Source: Granulosicoccus sp. (lineage in GTDB: Bacteria > Pseudomonadota > Gammaproteobacteria > Granulosicoccales > Granulosicoccaceae). From it: a stretch of 48,935 nt of DNA. Shown piece by piece: positions 1 through 8,878 of this stretch. Below the pieces are notes generated by a model. That model ran no database searches. It saw nothing but the letters and a program-made list of their open reading frames with translations, and had not been told where the DNA came from. A program made the translations under genes and the position numbers. The stretch is from positions 80,428-129,362 of the forward strand of contig JAHDGK010000003.1 of the NCBI GenBank assembly GCA_020627685.1, written 5' to 3'. Numbering within the stretch: the stretch's first letter is position 1; every line of letters starts with the position of its first letter.

Positions 1-9
1 CCCGGATTT

Positions 10-1299
10 TTAGAGGGCTTGTTTGAGGCGGTAGTAGGTCATGCCTAGGGCGACTAGGGCGCTGCCTAGGCGGGGGCCTACGGGGAGGCGGATGTGCTTT
101 AGGGAGCTGAAGAGGTCGAAGTGGTGCAGGGTGCCGCTGAGAGCATCAGCCATGACCTCGGCCATGATGTGAGAACTGGCAATGCCGTGACCGGAATAGC
201 CCTGAGCGTAGTAAACATTGTCTTCAATTCGCCCTAGTGCTGGGATGCGATTGATAATGATGCCCGCAGTACCGGTCCAGGCGTAGTCGATACCAATTCC
301 TTTCAATTGCGGGAAGGTTTGTTCAAGCGCTGGTCGAAGCGTTGTTGCAACATCATCGATGTCACGACCGGAGTAGTTGGTGCCGCCACCAAACATCAGG
401 CGATGATCTGCCGTCATTCGGTAATAGTCCAACACCATGCGACTGTCGTAAACCGCCAGATTCTCAGGGTTTATGGAACGTGCCAGTTCAGCGTCTAGTG
501 GTGCTGTGGTCAGGTTGCCTAAAATGGCCGGGAACACTAAGCCTTTAAGTTTGTGTTGAGCTAAACGGTGGTAGGCGTTGCCTGCCAGTACAATTGAGTT
601 GGCAGTGATACGGCCGTTCTGCGTGACAACACTCGGAGTATCACCGTATTCAATGCTCAAAACCGGGGACTGTTCGAAGATAAGTGCGCCTAGTGAATGG
701 GCAGCTGCTGCCTCGCCCAGGCACAAATTGAGTGAATGCACATGCATGTTTCGACGGTTGTATACACCTCCAAAATAAAGCGGGGTTGCCAGTTTTTCAT
801 GAACTTGATTTTTATCGAGCCATTGAACATCGTCACCCAGTCCAGCTTCCTTAGCATCGTCTAAAGCAGCTTGTAACTCCGGTATATCGTCTGTCGTGTA
901 AGCGGTATGCAAATGCCCGTGTTGCAAGTCGCATTGAATGCCATATCGCTCAACGCGCTGTTTAATAATGTCGTGTCCGTGCCACCTGAGCATACGTACA
1001 ACGTCAATAGCATCAGAGCCAATACTTTTCTTCAACTGTTTCAGTATTGCCGCATCACCGGACAAACTTCCCGTTATCTGGCCGCCATTGCGTCCGCTGG
1101 CTCCCCAACCGATTCTGTTTGCCTCAACAAGCGCAACGTTAAATCCTCTCTCGGATAATTCCACAGCGGTGGAGACTCCGGTTGAACCGCCGCCAACGAT
1201 AACGACGTCAACGCGCTTGTCGCCCTCAAGCACAGGGTACTGCGTATGATCGTTTCGACTTGCGTTGTAGTAGTTGTCGATTCTCTCCGAAGCCTTCAT
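10..1299 (-). CDS. puuB: PuuB-like gamma-glutamyl-amine FAD oxidoreductase
   Basis: This is a DAO-family flavoprotein of 429 residues, close to the ~426 of E. coli PuuB. A Rossmann FAD-binding GxGxxG (VGGGSTG) lies near residues 35-41, followed by the GASGRNGGQ loop near residues 67-75 that is typical of the family. The C-terminal tail (ALGMTYYRL) resembles PuuB. Known PuuB enzymes oxidise gamma-glutamylputrescine to the aldehyde with release of ammonia and peroxide. The gene starts 18 bases after the PuuA-like synthetase, so it is probably the last gene of the transporter/gamma-glutamylation operon. The exact amine is not fixed by the sequence and other gamma-glutamyl amines are possible. 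Confidence 0.82.
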   Translation of the reverse strand: MKASERIDNYYNASRNDHTQYPVLEGDKRVDVVIVGGGSTGVSTAVELSERGFNVALVEANRIGWGASGRNGGQITGSLSGDAAILKQLKKSIGSDAIDVVRMLRWHGHDIIKQRVERYGIQCDLQHGHLHTAYTTDDIPELQAALDDAKEAGLGDDVQWLDKNQVHEKLATPLYFGGVYNRRNMHVHSLNLCLGEAAAAHSLGALIFEQSPVLSIEYGDTPSVVTQNGRITANSIVLAGNAYHRLAQHKLKGLVFPAILGNLTTAPLDAELARSINPENLAVYDSRMVLDYYRMTADHRLMFGGGTNYSGRDIDDVATTLRPALEQTFPQLKGIGIDYAWTGTAGIIINRIPALGRIEDNVYYAQGYSGHGIASSHIMAEVMADALSGTLHHFDLFSSLKHIRLPVGPRLGSALVALGMTYYRLKQAL

Positions 1300-1317
1300 G
1301 CGGGTGTCATCTGTTGT

Positions 1318-2685
1318 TTATACACGGGTGAGATAAGTGGCAAGATCAACGTTTGAAACTTGCCGGTTGAATGTGCTTGCCTCGTGTCGCTTCATTCGCA
1401 CAAAAATTTCGCAAAACTTTTCACCCAATATACGACTAAGTGTTGGAGAGTTTTCGAAATGATCTATCGCTGTAAGCCAGTCATGGGTCAGTGTTGGAGC
1501 TGATGATTGTTCGCCAGATAACAAAGGTTTTGCCGCAGGCGGCTCAGCGCGCTTTAATCCTTCGTGAACACTTGCTAGTAATGTGCTCAGTACCAAATAG
1601 GGATTTGCGTCTGCACCTGATACGCGATGTTCTAAACGAGCAGCCTTGCCGCTTGTCTCAGGCAGACGAATAGCAACTCCTCGATGATCGTATCCCCAGT
1701 CACATTTAACCGGTGCAAAACTATCTGGCTGAAGTCGTCTGTAGGAATTTGCATGTGGCGCAAACACCAGTTGAGATTCGCTCATCAGTTCAAGGCAGCC
1801 ATTAGCCGCGTGAAGAAGTTTATTGTCAGAGTCATCAGCACTATCGAATACGTTATCGCCGTTTTCATTCAGCAAGCTAATATGGACATGTTGTCCGGAG
1901 CCGCCGTGCTCCGTATAAGGCTTTGCCATGAAAGAGGCGAGTAGCCCATGCTCGTTCGCTGCGCGATCAACTAATTGTTTAAACAAAACCGCATGATCAG
2001 CTGCGCGTACTGGACTACTTTGATGTTTAAGATTGATTTCAAATTGACCGGGCCCAAATTCTGCCAATGACGTTTCAGCTGGAATACCCATAATCTTCGC
2101 ATAGCGATGAATACGTTGAAGCAGGGTTGATACGCGATCCATAACCCGCATGTCATAGAGCTGCAAGTCGTCCGGTTTTCCTGCGATTGTGAGTTCCTTG
2201 GGAACACTTGGAACACCGGTTCTTGTGGTTGATTCATCCAGTAAATAGAACTCAAGCTCAACAGCAACGACTGGAAACAGTCCATCATCGTTTAGTTCTT
2301 TGACCACGCGAGACAAGATAGAACGCGTATCAAATTCACTGGGCTTACCATTGGTTTTATACAAAGAACATAATATTTGTTCGTTACCCTCGTTCCACGG
2401 CTGCGGATGAAAACCGTGCCCGTCTACCTCTGGTATGCAAAGTCCATCGGGGTCTCCAATGGATAGGCCTAACCCGGTTATTTCATCTCGATCATCGCCC
2501 CAGATATCCATGGCTTGGGTGGAGAGAGGAATGCGTGCGTCGCCATCAGCGATTTTGCGTCGCATGGAAACCGGCAAACGTTTTCCGCGTAGACCACCAT
2601 GCCAATCTACGATAAGTACATCTACATCAGAATCGATACGCGCCGATTCTGAATTTTTCGATGGGTTCATTGGTGAGGGTATCAA
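1318..2685 (-). CDS. puuA: Glutamine-synthetase-family gamma-glutamyl-amine ligase (PuuA-like)
   Basis: This is a GS-fold ligase of 455 residues. Visible GS signatures are the ExE metal site (VELEFYLL), GPGQFEIN, the ATP-binding GSGQHVHIS, NSYRRLQ, and RLEHRVSGADANPY near the active-site arginines. It overlaps the ABC ATPase gene by 4 bases (ATGA) and precedes a PuuB-like oxidase. This context favours gamma-glutamylation of an imported amine (putrescine in E. coli) over general ammonia assimilation. Related GS-like enzymes gamma-glutamylate methylamine, ethanolamine or other polyamines, so the substrate is unproven. The first ~20 residues are variable and a slightly later start is possible. 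Confidence 0.82.
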   Translation of the reverse strand: MIPSPMNPSKNSESARIDSDVDVLIVDWHGGLRGKRLPVSMRRKIADGDARIPLSTQAMDIWGDDRDEITGLGLSIGDPDGLCIPEVDGHGFHPQPWNEGNEQILCSLYKTNGKPSEFDTRSILSRVVKELNDDGLFPVVAVELEFYLLDESTTRTGVPSVPKELTIAGKPDDLQLYDMRVMDRVSTLLQRIHRYAKIMGIPAETSLAEFGPGQFEINLKHQSSPVRAADHAVLFKQLVDRAANEHGLLASFMAKPYTEHGGSGQHVHISLLNENGDNVFDSADDSDNKLLHAANGCLELMSESQLVFAPHANSYRRLQPDSFAPVKCDWGYDHRGVAIRLPETSGKAARLEHRVSGADANPYLVLSTLLASVHEGLKRAEPPAAKPLLSGEQSSAPTLTHDWLTAIDHFENSPTLSRILGEKFCEIFVRMKRHEASTFNRQVSNVDLATYLTRV

Positions 2686-3797
2686 TCGATTTTGCGCGGA
2701 AGCAGCATCATATCTGTCGCTTTCCAGAAGGCCCAGATAGGTGACTTTTCCAACGCAGAAGGCAATGACTTGGCAATATCGTTGTCGATGATTGCGTTCA
2801 TTGAAGTGCCGTTTTCGAGCCGTATTTCAGCAATACAGTGTTGACCCTGAAACGCGATATCTCCCAAAATGCCGCGCAATGAGACCAGTGATGGATCGGG
2901 TTTTGATAGCGAGACATCCACATGTTCAGGTCTGACCGACACCACGGCGTCGGCGGCGTTACCTTCCTGCTTTAAAAAATCTGGGGCTTGCTTGGAGGCG
3001 AGGCTGACTATTCCTAGTTCTTTGACGGCTAGTTCAAGTGCTTCGTCACGCTGTGACCATGAAGCGACATCAAACGAATTTATATTGCCAATAAAATCTG
3101 CCACAAATCCATCGACAGGATTGGCATAGAGTTCTTCAGGGCTAGCGACTTGCCTTAATTTTCCTGCTTCAAGAACTGCAATTCTGTCTGCCATGGCCAT
3201 CGCTTCAACCTGATCGTGGGTGACGATGATGAAAGTGATGCCCACAGATTCCTGCAGCTTGACTAGCTCTAAACGCATCGCGTCACGTAGCTTTGCATCG
3301 AGTGCTGAAAGAGGCTCGTCGAGTAACAATACGCGTGGTTTCTTAACTAATGCGCGTGCAAGTGCAACTCGTTGTCTTTGTCCACCGGAAAGTTGATCTG
3401 GCATACGGGTAGCGAAGTCACCCAAATGCACTTGCTCTAAAGCTTCGTTAACCCGAGTCTTAATTTCTGCCGCCGGGACTTTATCCATTTTCAATCCGTA
3501 GGCAACATTTTTCTCAACACTCATATGCGGAAAAACAGCGTAGGACTGAAACACCATGTTGATTGGACGTTTATTCGGTGGCAAGCGTGTCATGTCTTCA
3601 CCATCCAGGAGTAACTCACCGGAGCTAGGCGCCTCAAATCCTGAAATGACTCTTAGGAGTGTCGATTTACCGCACCCTGAAGGCCCGAGCAATGCGAATA
3701 TCTCTCCGGGGCGAATGTCGACTGAGACATCGCTTAAGGCATTAACAGACCCAAACTGTTTACTGATGTTTCGGATGGATACTATGGAGTCGCTCAT
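2682..3797 (-). CDS. potG: Polyamine-type ABC transporter ATPase (PotG/PotA family)
   Basis: This 371-residue ATPase energises import by the two permeases encoded just upstream. Walker A is GPSGCGKS at residues 38-45, the ABC signature is LSGGQ at 136-140, and Walker B plus the D-loop (LLLDEPLSALD) is near 157-167. An H-loop (THDQ) and a C-terminal TOBE-like regulatory domain (from about residue 285) follow. The length matches PotG (377). The gene overlaps both neighbours by 4 bases, indicating translational coupling with the PotI-like permease and the PuuA-like ligase. The putrescine-like substrate is inferred from the neighbouring genes. Confidence 0.88.
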   Translation of the reverse strand: MSDSIVSIRNISKQFGSVNALSDVSVDIRPGEIFALLGPSGCGKSTLLRVISGFEAPSSGELLLDGEDMTRLPPNKRPINMVFQSYAVFPHMSVEKNVAYGLKMDKVPAAEIKTRVNEALEQVHLGDFATRMPDQLSGGQRQRVALARALVKKPRVLLLDEPLSALDAKLRDAMRLELVKLQESVGITFIIVTHDQVEAMAMADRIAVLEAGKLRQVASPEELYANPVDGFVADFIGNINSFDVASWSQRDEALELAVKELGIVSLASKQAPDFLKQEGNAADAVVSVRPEHVDVSLSKPDPSLVSLRGILGDIAFQGQHCIAEIRLENGTSMNAIIDNDIAKSLPSALEKSPIWAFWKATDMMLLPRKID

Positions 3798-4642
3798 GAT
3801 GTGGAATCCATACGCTGATACCGAAGGGCTATAAAAGTTAAAAATAGAGTCAAGATGATGAGTATCGTGGAGGCTGCGTTAATCTCCGGTGTCACAGAGA
3901 ACCTCACCATAGAATAAATTTTTACAGGGAACGTAACTGTATTGGGACCCGATGTGAAAAAGGTAATGACGAAGTCGTCAAGTGATAGTGTAAACGCAAG
4001 CAATGCACCTGCAATAAGCCCCGGTTTCATATGCGGTAGCAGTATGTCTTTAAAAACTTGAAACTCGTTGGCGCCCAGATCTTTTGCAGCTTCTTCCATT
4101 TCGCGATTAAAACTTTGCAGGCGTGTTCGTATGACCATTGCAGCGAACGGGAAAGAGAAGGTGATGTGCGCAATAATAATGTTGGTTAGATTGAATGGCC
4201 AAACAGAGTCACCTGTTTGCATCATGCCCATTTTTGAGAAAAACATCGCCAGTGAGACACCCATACATATTTCTGGAATAACGATGGGTAGTGACACCAA
4301 ACCCTCATAGGCGGGTTTAAGAGGGAAGCGGAACCGCCACAAAACGATAGCCGTTAAAGCACCCAGGAACACACTGATGATGGTGGATGCAATCGCGATG
4401 GTCAGTGAGTTGGCAAAGGCCAGCATGAGCTCTTCATTGCCGAATGCTTTTTCATAATACTTCGTGGTGAAACCTTTCCAGATAATATTCCCCCCGCGTC
4501 GGGAATTATTAAATGAAAAAATTACCAGAACAACGATGGGCGCATAGAGGAACACAGCACCCAGGGCGAATACTGTTCTCAAGGACCATTTCCGACTGTA
4601 GTCAAAAGGTCCTGCCTTTTTGTCTTTTCCAAAAAACGGCAT
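3794..4642 (-). CDS. potI: Polyamine-type ABC permease, PotI-like
   Basis: This inner-membrane permease of 282 residues is the same size as E. coli PotI (281). The N-terminal transmembrane segment (ALGAVFLYAPIVVLVIFSF) and several later hydrophobic helices are clear. The EAA loop that docks with the ATPase (EEAAKDLGANEFQVFKDI) is near residues 183-200 and is followed by LPHMKPG. It lies 2 bases after the PotH-like gene and overlaps the ATPase gene by 4 bases. It should form a heterodimer with the PotH-like permease. Confidence 0.87.
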   Translation of the reverse strand: MPFFGKDKKAGPFDYSRKWSLRTVFALGAVFLYAPIVVLVIFSFNNSRRGGNIIWKGFTTKYYEKAFGNEELMLAFANSLTIAIASTIISVFLGALTAIVLWRFRFPLKPAYEGLVSLPIVIPEICMGVSLAMFFSKMGMMQTGDSVWPFNLTNIIIAHITFSFPFAAMVIRTRLQSFNREMEEAAKDLGANEFQVFKDILLPHMKPGLIAGALLAFTLSLDDFVITFFTSGPNTVTFPVKIYSMVRFSVTPEINAASTILIILTLFLTFIALRYQRMDSTS

Positions 4643-4644
4643 CT

Positions 4645-5568
4645 CTATCGCCTACCTGCACGTTTAGCACGTGCTGCATCGTTAAACGACCGGATAGCCA
4701 AAATCATAAACGTGACATACAGCAGCGTCAGTGAAATAGCAGAACCAAAAGGCCAGTCGTTAGCGCGTTTGAATTGTCGTTCTATGACGTTAGCGATCAT
4801 ATCGACTTGACCGCGTCCGAGTAAATCCGGTGTTAAAAATTGTCCGAGAGCAGGGATAAACGTAATAATGGCAGCGGTAATAACGCCAGGCATAGCGAGA
4901 GGAATGAGCACGTTTTTAGCCGTTTGCCATTGGCTAGCACCTAGATCCATGCTTGCTTCGAGTAACGACTTATCCATACGTTCAAGCGATGAATATATCG
5001 GGAGGATGGCGAAGGGCAGGGAGACGTAAACTATTCCATATATGACACCTGTCTGAGTGCCTAATAACTTTAAGGGCGTGAAACCATCACCCAGCAGCGC
5101 ATAGTTACCCAAGCCAATCGTGTTTAAAAAGGCATCGGCTTTTTCATACATCCAGCGCAGTAAGTCATTAAGCCTGCCGCGAGTGCCAAGAATGTTTAAA
5201 AGCGCGTACGTTCGGATTAACAAGTTAGTCCAAAACGGTAACATGATAAGAAGCAACAACCACGGTTTTGCGTTGGGTGACGCTGTTGCAATAACCAAGG
5301 CCATGGGAAACCCGACAAGCAGACAAATAACGGTGGAGGCAAAGGCCAGCCACACAGAGCGGCCCATTAGCTCTAAAATTTCGGGCTCCAGCATCCGCCG
5401 GTAGTTGTCCAGCGTCCAAGTTGTTTCGATTTCCGTCAGGGAAACGTTTTCACCGAAACTGTAAAGCCAGACAATGCCTAAAGGTACAACGAAAAATAAC
5501 AGTAACCAAATAAACGTAGGGCCACTGAACGAGAGAAACACACCCACATTGTTGCGGATACTTTGCAC
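4645..5568 (-). CDS. potH: Polyamine-type ABC permease, PotH-like
   Basis: This permease has 307 residues (E. coli PotH has 317) and an N-terminal membrane span (WLLLFFVVPLGIVWLYSF). The EAA-type loop (LLEASMDLGASQWQTAKNV) is followed by IPLAMPGV. Six or so hydrophobic segments are visible. It lies 46 bases after the substrate-binding protein gene and 2 bases before the PotI-like gene. The order F-H-I-G here differs from E. coli potFGHI. The substrate is inferred from the family and from the PuuAB-like neighbours. Confidence 0.87.
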   Translation of the reverse strand: MQSIRNNVGVFLSFSGPTFIWLLLFFVVPLGIVWLYSFGENVSLTEIETTWTLDNYRRMLEPEILELMGRSVWLAFASTVICLLVGFPMALVIATASPNAKPWLLLLIMLPFWTNLLIRTYALLNILGTRGRLNDLLRWMYEKADAFLNTIGLGNYALLGDGFTPLKLLGTQTGVIYGIVYVSLPFAILPIYSSLERMDKSLLEASMDLGASQWQTAKNVLIPLAMPGVITAAIITFIPALGQFLTPDLLGRGQVDMIANVIERQFKRANDWPFGSAISLTLLYVTFMILAIRSFNDAARAKRAGRR

Positions 5569-5614
5569 TGTTCAGTAGCCCTAGCTTAATCTTACTTAAT
5601 GATAAAACTAAAAC

Positions 5615-6685
5615 TTAGCTCGCTTTAATGCGTGTCCAAGCTTCGTCGATCTTTCGCGTAATGTCTTGACCCGGATAGATAGACACTTCGCTTTTCGCTG
5701 TCGCTTCAGCAGAAGGGAAGATGGCAGAGTTGCCTGTGTACTCTTCACTCATAAGCGCTTTGGCTGCAGCGTTTGGAGTCGCGTAGTAAACAAAATCTGC
5801 GATAGCTGCACCGACTTCGGCATCTAACAAGAAGTTGATTAGTGCATGTGCATTTTCAACATTTGGCGCGCCTTTAGGAATGCACAGAGTGTCTTCCCAC
5901 AGCAGTCCGCCTTCGTCAGGCACCAGGTACGCAATATCGTCGTCTTCGTCCATTGCCTGCAGAATGTCACCATTCCACTCCATTGCTAAATCTACTTCAC
6001 CAGCGAGGAGTAAATCCTGTCCGTTGTCAGGGGCGAATGCGACAACGTGCTTTTTCTGGTCGCTGATCATTTTTTCAGCGGCAGCGATATTCTCATCAGA
6101 CCATTCGTTTAATGATTTACCCATGGCCTTCAATGCCATTTGCATGACTGTCTGAGGCTCGCTCATCAGGGCAATGCGGCCTGAATATTTGTCTGAGTTA
6201 AGCAGATCGTTCCAGGAAGTAGGCAGCTCTTTTACAGCAGACTTGCGATAACCAACACCGATGCTACCCCACATGTAAGGCATGCTGTATTTACGGCCCG
6301 GATCGAAAGCAGGATCGAGGAATCCAGGTTCGATGTTCTTCATGTTAGGAATTTTGGAATGATCCAAAGGTAGCAGCATGTCCGCTACCAACATGCGCTC
6401 AACATAGTCGTTTGTGGGAACAATTAAATCGTAACCCGGGTTGCCACCACGCAGCTTTGCAAAAAGCTCGTCATTGTCAGCAAATAAATCGTACTGCACT
6501 TCAATGCCGCTGGCTTTTTCGAAATCCTCAATGGTGGTTTCACCAATGTAGGTATCCCAGTTGTAGAAGTTGACTTTGCCGTCTGCGGCAAATGCATCTT
6601 TAGGTAGCTTGAAGGAGATACCTACTGCCGCAGCGCCAGCCAGGAACTTACGTCGGCTGATAGGAAGTCGCTTGTTGTTTTTCAT
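5615..6685 (-). CDS. potF: PotF-like periplasmic substrate-binding protein with Tat signal
   Basis: This is an extracytoplasmic binding protein of about 356 residues (PotF has 370). I chose the ATG at 6685 because an AGG lies about 6-7 bases upstream of it; an ATG four codons earlier (6697) lacks this spacing. The N-terminus has a twin-arginine motif (SRRKFL) before a hydrophobic stretch and a likely cleavage after AFA, implying export in folded form by Tat. The mature part begins VNFYNWDTYIG, typical of the PotD/PotF family. A candidate promoter and a hairpin separate it from the one-carbon genes upstream, so it may head its own transcription unit. Confidence 0.87.
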   Translation of the reverse strand: MKNNKRLPISRRKFLAGAAAVGISFKLPKDAFAADGKVNFYNWDTYIGETTIEDFEKASGIEVQYDLFADNDELFAKLRGGNPGYDLIVPTNDYVERMLVADMLLPLDHSKIPNMKNIEPGFLDPAFDPGRKYSMPYMWGSIGVGYRKSAVKELPTSWNDLLNSDKYSGRIALMSEPQTVMQMALKAMGKSLNEWSDENIAAAEKMISDQKKHVVAFAPDNGQDLLLAGEVDLAMEWNGDILQAMDEDDDIAYLVPDEGGLLWEDTLCIPKGAPNVENAHALINFLLDAEVGAAIADFVYYATPNAAAKALMSEEYTGNSAIFPSAEATAKSEVSIYPGQDITRKIDEAWTRIKAS

Positions 6686-6721
6686 TGTGTGCCTCATGAG
6701 TAATGGGGATTGCTGCGCACC

Positions 6722-6751
6722 TTTATATCATTGAACGCACTACACAAACCA
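6722..6751 (-). promoter_or_regulatory. Candidate promoter for the potF-like operon
   Basis: On the minus strand a TATAAA (plus 6722-6727) lies 36 bases upstream of the chosen start. A poor -35 candidate, TGGTTT (6746-6751), is 18 bases away. The -10 is good but the -35 is weak, so this is only a candidate that would let the transporter genes be transcribed separately from the one-carbon module. Confidence 0.3.
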
Positions 6752-6814
6752 CTCGGATACGGGCACAGAGCGACACTTGGCCAATTCTCTGGATACAGGC
6801 GCGCTTGGTGGGTT

Positions 6815-6841
6815 CCCGAAACCGCTAGTGGCGGTTCCGGG
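6815..6841 (-). other. Strong hairpin between the reactivase gene and the transporter genes
   Basis: Eleven bases, CCCGGAACCGC on the minus strand, pair with GCGGTTTCGGG across a 5-base loop; one pair is a G-U wobble. The hairpin starts seven bases after the stop codon of the RACo-like gene. No U-tract follows on the minus strand, so it does not qualify as a simple intrinsic terminator. It may protect the 3' end of the mRNA or partly separate expression of the two gene groups. Confidence 0.6.
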
Positions 6842-6847
6842 AGGTTT

Positions 6848-8878
6848 TTATGCCCGTCTTGAGCGACGTCTTCGGGTCGGGGCAGAACTCGTGGGCGTCG
6901 GTAGCTTGACCACGGCTCCCAGCTCAGGAAATGTGGCCGTTTTGTGTGGAAAAGCCATCGCCTCAACAAAGTGTTGCTGGAAGTCAGCCTCAACGGCGGT
7001 TTCAACTTTCTCGATGTTGCGGACAGTTTTTTCAATCGACAGGCGTGCACCTTTATCTAGCAGGGCCATCAGAGCCCCGGTTCCGGCTGCATTACCCGCT
7101 GAGCCAACCTGTTCTAAATTGCAGTCCGGTATCAGTCCCAAGACCATCGCGTACTTCACGTCAATATGACTGCCGAACGCACCGGCAAGGCGGATTCGAT
7201 CGACTTTATCGATAGTGAGCCTATCCATTAGCAAGCGCACGCCAGCGTACAACGCAGCTTTGGCTAATTGAATTTGGCGCACATCGTTTTGCGTAATACG
7301 CACAGTCACGTCACCGTCGTGCAGTAAATATGAAAAGGTTCTGTCGTTGGTTTCTATGCGTGGATTCTTGGCGGCTAGTTCGCCATTCACCACGCCATCG
7401 GTGTCGATGATGCCGCTTAAAAACATTTCCGCGACGACTTCAATAATGCCGGATCCGCAGATGCCGGTGACGCCTATGGCAGCAGTTGCATCTTTAAACG
7501 TCGGCTCATTCGACCACGTGTCGCTACCGATAACACTGAATCGAGGTTCGAGTGTTTCAGGGTCGATTCTGACCCGTTCAATAGCACCGGGTGCTGCGCG
7601 CTGGCCACCACTGATCTGTGCACCTTCAAAGGCCGGCCCGGTGGGACTGGAGCAGGCGACAAGACGCTTGCTGTTCCCGAGTACGATTTCAGCATTTGTA
7701 CCGACATCTACTAAGAGAGTAATGTCGTCCAGTCCTTGCGGCTGTTCTGATAGAACAACTCCAGCCGTATCTGCACCAACGTGCCCTGCAACGCACGGCA
7801 ATAAATAAGCCTTCGCAAGTGGGTGTGCCTGGACTCCCATCTCAGTTGCACTCACTTCCAATGATTCGTCAGTTGTCAGCGCAAACGGAGCACCCCCTAA
7901 TTCAACAGGGTCGATGCCAAGCAGTAAGTGATGCATAACAGGGTTGGCCACGAAGGTTAATTCGAGGATGTCTGTCGCTTCAATATTCGCATCCAGGCTG
8001 ACGTCGGTAATGAGTTCATTGATAGCGCCGATGACCGCCGAATTCATATCTTCGTGGCCGCCCGGATTCATCATGACGTACGAGACTCGGCTCATGAGGT
8101 CTTCGCCGAATCGTATTTGAGGGTTCATCGCACCGCTACTGGCTAAAACAGTCCCGGTTGCCAGGTCGCACAAATGACCGGCAATGGTGGTGGAACCTAC
8201 ATCAATCGCCAGACCATAAACGGCGTCCTTAAAACCGGGCCACACGCCAATGATTTCACCACTTTTATCGTCGCTGTCTGTGTTGGAGTTATGGACAGCA
8301 ACGGTGACCTGCCATTCGCCTTTTCGCAAAGCTGTTTGCAACGACTTTAGAATAACCAGGCTTGCACTTAAATTCTCTAATCCCCATTCGGTGTTCAACG
8401 CTGATTTTAAGCGTCGCAAGTCGCCCGACGGGTCGTGCATGTCTGGCTCCTGTACATCAACCACGTACAATCGAACAGCTGGATCAACCGTCATGTTGGC
8501 GTGATCAAGAGCTTTACGAATGACTTGTTTGTGTACCTGGCTATCGGGTGGAATGTCGATGACAAGATCGCCTTGAACCGTCGCCTGACAACCTAGCCGA
8601 CGGCCCTTGGCAAATTCACCATTGATGCGTTGGTAGCGCGCTTCAACACGCGTACCTTCACCTAAGTTATCCAGACGCGAAACAATATTATGTTTGGAAA
8701 ACTCGCCTTCAGAACATAACACCTGACAACGTCCGCATAGTCCGCGGCCACCACAGACTGAATCCAGATCGACCCCTAAATCCCGGGCAGCATCCAATAC
8801 GGGCGTACCGATAGGGAAGCTGCCCCGGCGGCCGCTGGGTGTAAAAACGACTAGTGCGTGTTCTGTTGTTTCGCTCAT
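6848..8878 (-). CDS. RACo-like ATP-dependent corrinoid reactivase (2Fe-2S / ASKHA, DUF4445)
   Basis: This 676-residue protein has an N-terminal ferredoxin-like domain with cysteines C42, C48, C51 and C97 in plant-type 2Fe-2S spacing. An ASKHA-type ATPase region starts near residue 218 (AIDVGSTTIAG) and further conserved glycine-rich motifs (DVGTNAEIVLG, GICGSGIIE, AGAFGSHID) follow. Family members (RACo, RamA-like) reduce inactive Co(II) corrinoid to Co(I), using ATP and an electron from the cluster. The gene overlaps the methyltransferase gene by 4 bases. The last residues form an arginine-rich tail (TRRRRSRRA). The protein should be cytoplasmic and act on the corrinoid protein encoded at 12341-13051. 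Confidence 0.85.
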   Translation of the reverse strand: MSETTEHALVVFTPSGRRGSFPIGTPVLDAARDLGVDLDSVCGGRGLCGRCQVLCSEGEFSKHNIVSRLDNLGEGTRVEARYQRINGEFAKGRRLGCQATVQGDLVIDIPPDSQVHKQVIRKALDHANMTVDPAVRLYVVDVQEPDMHDPSGDLRRLKSALNTEWGLENLSASLVILKSLQTALRKGEWQVTVAVHNSNTDSDDKSGEIIGVWPGFKDAVYGLAIDVGSTTIAGHLCDLATGTVLASSGAMNPQIRFGEDLMSRVSYVMMNPGGHEDMNSAVIGAINELITDVSLDANIEATDILELTFVANPVMHHLLLGIDPVELGGAPFALTTDESLEVSATEMGVQAHPLAKAYLLPCVAGHVGADTAGVVLSEQPQGLDDITLLVDVGTNAEIVLGNSKRLVACSSPTGPAFEGAQISGGQRAAPGAIERVRIDPETLEPRFSVIGSDTWSNEPTFKDATAAIGVTGICGSGIIEVVAEMFLSGIIDTDGVVNGELAAKNPRIETNDRTFSYLLHDGDVTVRITQNDVRQIQLAKAALYAGVRLLMDRLTIDKVDRIRLAGAFGSHIDVKYAMVLGLIPDCNLEQVGSAGNAAGTGALMALLDKGARLSIEKTVRNIEKVETAVEADFQQHFVEAMAFPHKTATFPELGAVVKLPTPTSSAPTRRRRSRRA

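Noticed and set aside
1318-2685. Housekeeping glutamine synthetase GlnA
   Set aside because: Operon context (PotG-like ATPase and PuuB-like oxidase) and overall PuuA-like motifs fit an amine gamma-glutamyl ligase better.
6694-7050. 118-codon minus-strand open frame overlapping the 3' end of the reactivase gene
   Set aside because: It is out of frame with the reactivase and mostly inside it; the translation is compositionally random.
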